Below are positions 7,955-14,506 of a stretch of DNA of 25,030 bases, in pieces. Origin of the DNA: Opitutia bacterium (lineage in GTDB: Bacteria > Verrucomicrobiota > Verrucomicrobiae > Opitutales > UBA953); the NCBI GenBank assembly GCA_947488485.1, contig CANKZO010000014.1, positions 1-25,030 of the forward strand. Reading direction: 5' to 3'. The notes under the pieces were generated by a model. The model made no database searches, was not told the origin of the DNA, and saw only the letters and a program-made list of their open reading frames with translations. The translations under genes and the position numbers were made by a program. Every line of letters starts with the position of its first letter. Positions within the stretch are counted from its first letter, which is position 1.

Positions 7955-9031
7955 TTACTTCTTCTTCTTGGCCGGAGCCGCCGTCAGAGGCGGAGGCAGC
8001 ACGCCCGCGAAATCCTCGGCCTTGAGGCCAGGGTGGAACATGTTGAAGGAATACTTGCTGGGCTTCCACTCCACGACCGGGGTGACGTCAGCCATGGCCG
8101 GCACCTCAAGGCCGAGGCCCCAGTAGACGCCATTGACGAGCAGGCGGCGGAGCGACTCGTCGACGAGGTCGCTGGCCGAAGCCATGGTGGTGGTGAGCAC
8201 GCGGTTCTTGGAGCCGCCGGCGTTGGGGACCTCACGGGTCCAGGCCACCGCCATTGCAGGGGAGTTCACGCCCTGCTCCTGCTTGTCGGTGGCGCGCTTC
8301 TTCGCGCGTTCGCTGAGAGGGTCGTCCTTGCCCATGCCCTTGAGGACCTGACCGCGGAGAAGGACCTGCGCATCGGCGGGCGGGTAGGCTTCATAGACGT
8401 CGGTGTCACCGAAGATGACGCCCACGCCATTAAGGATCGCGAGCTTCTCAGCGCCGGCCTCGACCGCGGTACGGGTGGCTTCGCCCTTATGGTTGCCCCA
8501 GTGGCTGACCCAGGTCTCGCCGAGGACGTTCTTACCGAAGCCGCCTTTGTTATTCCAGTTATAGGCGGCGAAAGGGCTCTCCTTAGGGATACCCGAGAAG
8601 GCGTGCGTGCTGGTGCGGGTGGCGACGATCGGTACGCCGCGCTTGATGGCGGCGTCGAACTTCGCGAGCGCGACTTCGTTCCACTTACGGAAACGAAGGC
8701 CGAGCACGAGGGCGTCGGCGCTGTCGAGGGCTTCCGGCTTGGCGAGGGAGCCACCGTTGTTCGGATTGATCACGCCTTCGTCATGCGAGAAGAGGACGGT
8801 GCACTTGAAGCCGTGGCGCTCGGACAGGATGCGGGCGAGCATCGGCATCGACTCTTCGGAGCGGTATTCTTCGTCGCCTGCGAGCAGGACGACATGCTTG
8901 CCGGCGCCCGCGCCCTTGCCGGCGGGGAATTCCAGCCAACCGGGACCGGAGGTGAAGGCCTCCGCGGCGACGGCCGGGAGCGCGAGGACGAGGGCGGCCA
9001 GGGCGGCCCACAGGTGGAGATGACGCTTCAT
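7955..9031 (-). CDS. Secreted ThuA-like domain protein
   Basis: A 358-residue exported protein. It begins MKRHLHLWAALAALVLALPA, a clear signal peptide with a likely cleavage site at AVAA/EA (around residue 24). The mature part reads like a ThuA-like fold (class I glutamine-amidotransferase-like): KHVVLLAGDEEYRSEESMPML (45-65), a strand-helix unit near residues 75-85, ALDSADALVLGLRFRKW (101-117), and RGVPIVATRTSTHAF (131-145). ThuA-like proteins occur in carbohydrate-use loci, and their biochemical role is mostly unknown. The C-terminus is Pro/Ala then Lys-rich (PAKKKK). The open frame extends 84 codons upstream, but the signal peptide fixes the start at 9031. The leader is CTCACCCC then ATG, with no Shine-Dalgarno sequence. 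It lies 64 bases downstream of the repeat-protein gene, with a hairpin between. Confidence 0.8.
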   Translation of the reverse strand: MKRHLHLWAALAALVLALPAVAAEAFTSGPGWLEFPAGKGAGAGKHVVLLAGDEEYRSEESMPMLARILSERHGFKCTVLFSHDEGVINPNNGGSLAKPEALDSADALVLGLRFRKWNEVALAKFDAAIKRGVPIVATRTSTHAFSGIPKESPFAAYNWNNKGGFGKNVLGETWVSHWGNHKGEATRTAVEAGAEKLAILNGVGVIFGDTDVYEAYPPADAQVLLRGQVLKGMGKDDPLSERAKKRATDKQEQGVNSPAMAVAWTREVPNAGGSKNRVLTTTMASASDLVDESLRRLLVNGVYWGLGLEVPAMADVTPVVEWKPSKYSFNMFHPGLKAEDFAGVLPPPLTAAPAKKKK

Positions 9032-9056
9032 GGGGTGAGGCTTCAGCGTGACCAAA

Positions 9057-9082
9057 CACAGGGCCCTTTCAAGCGCCCTGTG
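9057..9082 (-). terminator. Hairpin after the repeat-protein gene
   Basis: An 8-base-pair perfect stem (CACAGGGC against GCCCTGTG) with a ten-base loop lies just past the stop of the repeat-protein gene, 26 bases before the ATG of the ThuA-like gene. On the minus strand it is followed by TTTGGT, a weak U-tract. It may end transcription of the repeat-protein gene or act as a leader structure for the next. Confidence 0.5.
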
Positions 9083-9095
9083 CCGGGGTCGGGTT

Positions 9096-9611
9096 TTATT
9101 TCCGATCGTTAGCGGGCTTCTTCGGCGCGAACGGATCGGGGCGCAGCACTTCCTGCCGTCCGTCGGAATAGGTCGTGACCTGGTTGCCGAACGGGTCCTT
9201 ACGCGTGGTGGCGCTGGTGCCGTCACTGTAACGGGTGGTCGTGCCGCCGAAGGGGTCAGGACGCGTCGTGGCCGTGACGCCATTGCTGTAACGCGTGGTC
9301 GAGCCGCCGAACGGATCGGGGCGTGTCGTGGCGGTGACGCCGTTGCTGTAACGGGTCGTGGAACCGCCGAACGGATCCGGCGTCTTCACCGCCGTGACGC
9401 CGTTGTCGTAACGGGTCTGCGTGCGGCCGAAGGCGTCGGCGCCCTTGACGCCGGAGCGAGGCGGCTCGCCGGTGCGGGGATCGGCCTTGATGACGACCGA
9501 GGGCTTCGGCTCCGGCTTCGCCGGTTCCGTGCGGGCGTCCTCCTTCTTCGGCGCGGCCGAAGCGAGGGCGGAGACGAGCAGACCGACGAAGAGGAACGCG
9601 GGGAGTCTCAT
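9096..9611 (-). CDS. Small secreted protein with five 20-residue DPFG/YSNG repeats
   Basis: A 171-residue protein with a signal peptide (MRLPAFLFVGLLVSALASA) and then a Lys/Pro/Glu-rich stretch. From about residue 58 come five consecutive 20-residue units of the pattern DPFGGSTTRYSNGVTATTR; the first and last are degenerate (ADAFGRTQTRYDNG and KDPFGNQVTTYSDG), and a final DPF cap precedes a basic tail. Each unit is 60 bases long. The repeats are polar, with conserved Phe, Tyr, Asn/Asp-Gly and Arg, which suggests short beta-hairpin units, perhaps surface-exposed or matrix-binding. I do not recognise a named family, so no function is given. It is located between the ThuA-like gene and the DUF1501 gene, with hairpins on both sides, so it is probably its own transcript. 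The leader is CATCCCC then ATG. Confidence 0.8.
   Translation of the reverse strand: MRLPAFLFVGLLVSALASAAPKKEDARTEPAKPEPKPSVVIKADPRTGEPPRSGVKGADAFGRTQTRYDNGVTAVKTPDPFGGSTTRYSNGVTATTRPDPFGGSTTRYSNGVTATTRPDPFGGTTTRYSDGTSATTRKDPFGNQVTTYSDGRQEVLRPDPFAPKKPANDRK
9121..9420 (-). repeat. Five in-frame 60-base tandem repeats (coding)
   Basis: Five direct repeats with an exact 60-base period, plus a partial unit beyond 9420, encode the 20-residue units of the small secreted protein. The two best-matched units (9241-9300 and 9301-9360) differ at 11 of 60 bases, and ten of those are third codon positions. Confidence 0.9.
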
Positions 9612-9675
9612 GGGGATGACTCTATTAGAATGTGAGAATGAGGGAACGCAAGCCGACGGGGACCCCGGAAAACAG

Positions 9676-9707
9676 GAAGGGCGGGCGCCTCACGGCGCCC
9701 GCCCTTC
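9676..9707 (-). terminator. Strong Rho-independent terminator after the DUF1501 gene
   Basis: A 14-base-pair perfect GC-rich stem with a four-base loop (TCAC in plus-strand reading) lies 20 bases past the DUF1501 stop. On the minus strand it is followed by CTGTTTTCC, a short U-tract. This is the clearest terminator in the window and likely ends the transcript of module 1. Confidence 0.85.
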
Positions 9708-9727
9708 GCTCAGAGGACCGGAGTCCC

Positions 9728-11116
9728 TTAGGCGATGATCTTCTCGACCGCCTTGCCGAAGTTATCGGTGAGGCGGAAGTCACGACCGTTGTAGCGGTAG
9801 GTGAGCTTGGTGTGATCGAAGCCGAGGAGGCGGAGGATGGTGGCGTGGAGATCGTGCACGTCGACGCCGTCAGCGGCGACCTGGGAGCCGATTTCGTCGG
9901 TCTCGCCGTAGTGCATGCCGCCCTTGACGCCGCCGCCGGCCATCCAGCAGCAGAAAGCCTTGGAGTGGTGGTCGCGACCGGAAGCCTGGTTGACGCGGCC
10001 CGCGGTGGTCGGGGTGCGGCCGAATTCTCCGCCCCAGATGATCAGGGTCTGGTCGAGGAGACCGCGCTGCTTGAGGTCGGCGATGAGGGCCGCGGCCGGG
10101 CCGTCGATGTTCTCGGCGCGCTGGGCGATCGAGGTGAAGAGGTTGGTGTGGTGGTCCCAACCGCCGGCGTCGACCTGGACGAAACGGACGCCGCGCTCGA
10201 CGAGGCGACGGGCGCAGAGGAGCTTGGCGCCGAGGTCGGTCTTGCCGTACATCTCGCGGGTCTTCTCGGACTCCTTGGAGATATCGAAGGCGTCGGTGGC
10301 CGCGGTCTGCATGCGGAAGGCGAGCTCGAAGGATTCGATGCGGGCTTCGAGCTGCTCGTCCTTCTGGACGGTCTGCATGTGGCGCTCGTTGAGCTGGCGG
10401 ACGAGGTCGAGCTGCTTGCGCTGCGCGTCCTGCGTGGTGAATTCGCTCTGGAGGTTGGCGATGATCTTGTTCGCCGGAGCACCGGGGCGGAAGGAGGTGT
10501 TGGCGCCCTGGTAGAGGGACGGGAGGAAGGCCGAAGCGCGGGCGTCGGAGCTGCCGCCGAGGGAGACGAAGCCCGGGAGATCCTGGCTTTCGGTACCCAG
10601 ACCGTAGAGGACCCAGGAGCCGAGGGAGGGCTTGGAGAGGATCGCCGAGCCGGTGTGCATCAGCTTGGCGGCCGGGCCGTGGGCCGGGATACCCTGGTGC
10701 AGCGAGCGGATGACGCACATGTCGTCGGCCACGCCCTGGAGCTTCGGGAAGATTTCGGAGATCTCGAGGCCGGACTTACCGGACTTCTTGAACTCGAACG
10801 GAGTCGGGAAGAGGACGCCGTTCATGCCGGCGGCCGACATGTCGGCGAGCTCCTTCATCTTCGGCTTCGGATCGAAGGTGTCGAGGTGCGAGGGAGCGCC
10901 GCCCGCGAAGATGTGGATGACGTGCTTCGCCTTGGCGGCGAGAGGAGCCTTGCGCGGCTTGAGGTTGGCCATCACTTCGGCCTGGGCGTCGGTGACGAGG
11001 TAGTCGGCGACCATGGTGCCGAAGGCGAGCGTGCCCATGCCGAGGCCGGTCTGGCGCAGGAACTCGCGGCGCGAGTTCGGGGTGGGGACGTAATTTCCGC
11101 AGCTGGAGTCTTTCAT
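9728..11116 (-). CDS. DUF1501 family protein, twin-arginine exported
   Basis: A 462-residue exported protein. SRREFLR at residues 15-21 followed by TGLGMGTLAFG is a twin-arginine signal, which implies folding in the cytoplasm before export. DUF1501 signatures are present: GGAPSHLDTFDPKP (72-85), GWDHHTNLF, GGEFGRTP, GRDHHSKAF, AGGGVKGG and DVHDLHATILRLLG near the C-terminus. The family is related to the alkaline phosphatase/sulfatase fold and has Asp/His metal-ligand candidates, but its reaction is not established. It is typically encoded next to DUF1549/DUF1553 cytochrome proteins in planctomycetes and verrucomicrobia, as here, where it follows two such genes with a 70-base gap. A TACAAT -10-like box (11152-11157) in that gap could give it its own promoter. 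The leader is TCCTCCCC then ATG, with no Shine-Dalgarno sequence. Confidence 0.93.
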   Translation of the reverse strand: MKDSSCGNYVPTPNSRREFLRQTGLGMGTLAFGTMVADYLVTDAQAEVMANLKPRKAPLAAKAKHVIHIFAGGAPSHLDTFDPKPKMKELADMSAAGMNGVLFPTPFEFKKSGKSGLEISEIFPKLQGVADDMCVIRSLHQGIPAHGPAAKLMHTGSAILSKPSLGSWVLYGLGTESQDLPGFVSLGGSSDARASAFLPSLYQGANTSFRPGAPANKIIANLQSEFTTQDAQRKQLDLVRQLNERHMQTVQKDEQLEARIESFELAFRMQTAATDAFDISKESEKTREMYGKTDLGAKLLCARRLVERGVRFVQVDAGGWDHHTNLFTSIAQRAENIDGPAAALIADLKQRGLLDQTLIIWGGEFGRTPTTAGRVNQASGRDHHSKAFCCWMAGGGVKGGMHYGETDEIGSQVAADGVDVHDLHATILRLLGFDHTKLTYRYNGRDFRLTDNFGKAVEKIIA

Positions 11117-11186
11117 GGGGAGGATGAGGTTGGTTTGATTGTGAGGGGGCTATTGTAGAAAAACAACTCTTTCGAGGGTGGGGTAA

Positions 11187-14100
11187 TCAATTCAGGTACA
11201 CGAACTCGTTGGAGCAAATCATGGACTGGGCCAGCATGACCCAGGGGTTAGAAGGCTCCTTACGGGAGACCATTTCCGTGTTATTCACGATTTTTCCGCC
11301 TTTAACCGAGGTCTCGATCTTCACTTCGGGGGTCGAGGGACCCTTGGTGAGGGCGGCCTTATCGGCCTTGGCCTTGGCGACCCGCTCGGCCTTGGCCCGG
11401 GCGGCCTTGTCTCCCTTGGAGGGAGCCTGGACGACCGGCTCGTCGATATAGCCCGCGATGCGGGTCACGAACTCCCGGGCGATCTGGCGCTCCTGCACGG
11501 TGGGCGAGCGCTGATACATGATACGATAGAGCTGGGTGATGCGCTCGTCATCGGACGTGGCCTTCGCCATCTCCGGGCGGGCGTTCACGTTGCGGGCGAC
11601 TTCGATCGCGAGAGGATTGTTCATGAAGAACAACGCCTGCTGCGGCACGATCGTGGAGCTGCGCATGGAGTTCGCCATGTTCGGATCGGCGAAGTCGAAC
11701 TGCGACTGGAGTTCGCTGAGCTTGTCGCGGTCGATGAAGCCGTAGATCGTGCGACGATAGCTGTAAGGCTCGTCGGTGATGTTGACGGCGCGGCCGCCCA
11801 TGGCGCGGTCGATCTTGCCGGACAGGAGGAGCATCGAGTCGCGGATGCTCTCGAAGTCCAGGCGACGGAGGTTGGCGTGCCAGAGGAACTTGTTGCCGCC
11901 GTCGACCTTGGTCGGATCCACGGAAGATTTCTGCGTCAGCAGGATGTTGGTGCTCGGGTTCGCGGACTGACGATAGGCGGCGGAGAGCAGGATGCGCTTG
12001 TGCATCTTCTTGATGGACCAGCCGCCCTCGACGAACGTCGTGGCCATCCAGTCGAGCAGCTCGGGGTGACTCGGGGCCTCGGACATGTTGCCGAAGTCGT
12101 CCGGCGAGGAGACGATGCCGGCGCCGAAGTGGTGCGCCCAGAGACGGTTCACGAGCACGCGGGCGGTCAGGGGATTGGTGCGGCTGGCGATGGCGAGGGC
12201 GAGCTCGCGGCGGCCGCTGCCTTCATAGAACGGCAGACGGTCCGGACCGGACAGCACCTCGAGGAACTGGCGCGGGGCGACGGGGCCACGCTTGTTGCGG
12301 TCTCCGCGGATGTAGACGTTGCTGTCGCGGGGCTTCTCGACGTCGGTGATCACCATCGCCGTGCCGGGACCTCCCGGGTGGGTGATGTCGAGGGCGTTGA
12401 TGTCGGTGAACTTGAAGTACTTCACCGGCTTGTTGTTGTTGACGAAGGTCGAGCTGATCGGGGTCTGCCAGATGGCGCAGAAATCACGGCTTTCGGTGAG
12501 ACGCTCCAGGATGGTCACGGAGCGGATGTCCTCGACGTCCGGCAAGGGCCAGGGGAAGGCGGCCAGCTGGGCGAGGGCGGGGTCATCCTTCTCGCCCTTG
12601 CGGCCGGGCTGCGTGCGCAGCTGGATGTGGGCGAGGATCTTGTCGCGGTGCTTCTTGAAGACGGCCTGATAGGCCAGCGCGACTTCGTCGAGGGACTTCG
12701 GCTTGAGGCCGCGGAGGGCCTCGGCGATGAGCGGATTGACCGGCGACTTCGTGTCGGCGAGCGCGGCGGACAGGATCCCCGGGGCCTGCGCGGCGAAGTT
12801 TTCGGCGCTGACCTTCCTAAGGCGGACGAGCGGACCGGTGATCGGGTGTTCCGTGCGGCCCATGACGGCGGCGAAGGAGGAGGTGAGCTCGCGGCTTTCG
12901 CCGAGGTCGTATTTCTTGAGGATATCGAAGCCGGCGGTGCTGCGGAAGCCACCGACCATGGCGGCCATGGCGCGCGGAGCGAACTCGCGATGGAAGGCCG
13001 CCTGCATGCCGACGAGATGCTTGTAGTAACCCTGGGCGGTCTCTTCGATGAGCGCGGCGAGTCGCTTCTCGTAGTCGGCGCGGTAGGCGTTGCTCGGGGC
13101 GTTCTTGCCGACGAGCAGCGGATCGCGGATGACGGGGTTGGTCTGGGGCTCGGTCACGGAGGCGAAGATGCCGTGGAGCGAGTAGTAGTCGGCCGCCGGG
13201 ATCGGGTCGAACTTATGGTCGTGGCAGCGCGAGCAGGAGACGGTCAGGCCCAGGAAGCCCTTGGTCGTGGCGTCGATGCGCTCGTCGATGGTGTCATCGT
13301 TGTTCTGGAAGCGCTTGCCGACGGTGACGAAGCCGAGCGCGGCGAGGCGCGGGTCGTCCTTGGCGAGGTCGGGCAGGCGGTCCGCCGCGAGCTGCTCGAT
13401 GATGAACTGGTCGTAGGGCTTGTCGGTGTTGAAGGCGTCGATGACGTAGTCGCGGTAGGTCCAGGAGCTGTCGAAGGTCTCGATGGTGCCGTTGCGCTTC
13501 AGGCCCTTGGTGTCGGAGTAGCGGGCGGTATCGAGCCAGTGGCGGGCCCAGCGTTCGCCGTAGTGCGGCGAAGCGAGCAGTCGGTCGATGGTGCGTTCGA
13601 CGACGCTGGCCACGGCGCGCACGGGCTGGCCTTTACGCACGGCCATCGTGTCGTAAGCGAGCGCCGCGTCGTAATCGCGCGAGAAGGCGTCGACCTCGAC
13701 GCTGGTGGGCGGCAGGCCGATCAGATCGTAAGAGAGGCGGCGCAGGAGGGCTTCGCCGTCGGCGGCCGGGCTGGGCTTGAGGCCCTTCTCGTCGAGCTTG
13801 GCCATGATGAAGGCGTCGACCTCGTTCTGGCACCAGGCGGGGTTGCTGAGTTTGGTCGGCACCGCGAAAGTCTGGACGGGCTGGAAAGCCCAGTGCGCGC
13901 GGGCCTTGTCGGAGAGACCGGTGAGCTTGGCGCCGCCGGCGCCGGCCGGAGCGGGCGCACCCATCTTGATCCACTGTTCGATCAGTCCGATCTGCGTGGA
14001 GGAAAGCTTGGCGCCGGCCTTGCGCGGCGGCATCGAGATGTCGGGGTCGGCCTGGTGGACCGCGACGACCATCAGCGACTTCTTGAGGTCGCCGGGGACG

Positions 14101-14345
14101 ACGGCCGGACCGAGGTCGCCGCCGGCGAGCATGCCCTGACGGGAGTCCATGATGAGTCCGCCCTTCGAGACGCCCTTCTCTTTCGAGTGACATTCATAGC
14201 AACGCTCGGTGAGGATCGGGCGGATGTTCTTCTCGAAGAACTCGAGGCCGGCCGGGTCCATCTTCGGCTCGGGAGCGTCGGCGGCGGAGAGGCCGGCGAC
14301 GGAGACGAGGGCGAGGAGTCGGAGACTGACGGACAAGGAAGACAT
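11187..14345 (-). CDS. Secreted cytochrome c-domain protein with DUF1549 and DUF1553 (PSCyt1-PSCyt2-PSD1), paralog 2
   Basis: A 1052-residue exported protein. The start at 14345 gives a signal peptide (SVSLRLLALVSVAGLSAADA); the open frame runs 28 codons further upstream without one. A planctomycete-type cytochrome c domain follows, with a CYECH heme site (C49, C52, H53) and a possible distal Met in ISMPP (M105). DUF1549 follows, with GERWARHWLDTARYSD and a second heme-like site CSRCHDHKFDP (C371, C374, H375). DUF1553 makes up the C-terminal half, with NRLWAHHFG, SHPELLDWM, DFESIRDSML and SNEFVYLN. A low-complexity Ala/Lys linker lies at about 970-1030. The function is unproven, but two heme sites suggest electron transfer. 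It is closely related to its upstream neighbour and lies before the DUF1501 gene. Confidence 0.92.
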   Translation of the reverse strand: MSSLSVSLRLLALVSVAGLSAADAPEPKMDPAGLEFFEKNIRPILTERCYECHSKEKGVSKGGLIMDSRQGMLAGGDLGPAVVPGDLKKSLMVVAVHQADPDISMPPRKAGAKLSSTQIGLIEQWIKMGAPAPAGAGGAKLTGLSDKARAHWAFQPVQTFAVPTKLSNPAWCQNEVDAFIMAKLDEKGLKPSPAADGEALLRRLSYDLIGLPPTSVEVDAFSRDYDAALAYDTMAVRKGQPVRAVASVVERTIDRLLASPHYGERWARHWLDTARYSDTKGLKRNGTIETFDSSWTYRDYVIDAFNTDKPYDQFIIEQLAADRLPDLAKDDPRLAALGFVTVGKRFQNNDDTIDERIDATTKGFLGLTVSCSRCHDHKFDPIPAADYYSLHGIFASVTEPQTNPVIRDPLLVGKNAPSNAYRADYEKRLAALIEETAQGYYKHLVGMQAAFHREFAPRAMAAMVGGFRSTAGFDILKKYDLGESRELTSSFAAVMGRTEHPITGPLVRLRKVSAENFAAQAPGILSAALADTKSPVNPLIAEALRGLKPKSLDEVALAYQAVFKKHRDKILAHIQLRTQPGRKGEKDDPALAQLAAFPWPLPDVEDIRSVTILERLTESRDFCAIWQTPISSTFVNNNKPVKYFKFTDINALDITHPGGPGTAMVITDVEKPRDSNVYIRGDRNKRGPVAPRQFLEVLSGPDRLPFYEGSGRRELALAIASRTNPLTARVLVNRLWAHHFGAGIVSSPDDFGNMSEAPSHPELLDWMATTFVEGGWSIKKMHKRILLSAAYRQSANPSTNILLTQKSSVDPTKVDGGNKFLWHANLRRLDFESIRDSMLLLSGKIDRAMGGRAVNITDEPYSYRRTIYGFIDRDKLSELQSQFDFADPNMANSMRSSTIVPQQALFFMNNPLAIEVARNVNARPEMAKATSDDERITQLYRIMYQRSPTVQERQIAREFVTRIAGYIDEPVVQAPSKGDKAARAKAERVAKAKADKAALTKGPSTPEVKIETSVKGGKIVNNTEMVSRKEPSNPWVMLAQSMICSNEFVYLN

Positions 14346-14384
14346 GGTGGCTTTAAGGGGGTGGGCGACAGGGGGAATACCGCT

Positions 14385-14397
14385 AGTATTAAATACT
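14385..14397. promoter_or_regulatory. 13-base AT-rich palindrome upstream of paralog 2
   Basis: AGTATTAAATACT is a perfect palindrome around a central A, 40 bases before the ATG of the 1052-residue cytochrome gene. It sits in an AT-rich island that stands out from the GC-rich surroundings. TTGAAA on the minus strand could serve as a -35 box, but the spacing to a -10 box (about 19) is long. An operator or promoter element is plausible. Confidence 0.4.
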
Positions 14398-14454
14398 CCC
14401 CTACGGCTAAAATGTTTCAACCAATTCATGCGGGCTTTTTACCCTATAAACGAA

Positions 14455-14485
14455 GAGGCCGACCCCCATGAAGGAGGCCGGCCTC
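14455..14485 (-). terminator. Hairpin between the two cytochrome paralogs
   Basis: A 7-base-pair perfect stem (GAGGCCG/CGGCCTC), extendable by A-T pairs around a three-base bulge, sits 21 bases past the stop of the upstream paralog. On the minus strand it is followed by TTCGTTTATAGGG. It looks like a terminator or attenuator, which would make the second paralog at least partly independent. Confidence 0.55.
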
Positions 14486-14506
14486 GTTAAAAACCTGTCA
14501 AAAACG

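Noticed and set aside
9032..9283. Longer N-terminus for the ThuA-like protein
   Set aside because: It would bury the signal peptide behind 84 Arg/Pro-rich residues and overlap the repeat-protein gene.
9121..9420. Regular 60-base repeats suggesting a CRISPR array
   Set aside because: Units are contiguous with no unique spacers, are in frame within a secreted protein, and vary at third codon positions.
11877..14471. An 864-codon open frame opposite the second cytochrome paralog
   Set aside because: Same antisense shadow effect, same Gly/Glu/Asp/Val-rich composition, no motif and no upstream binding site.
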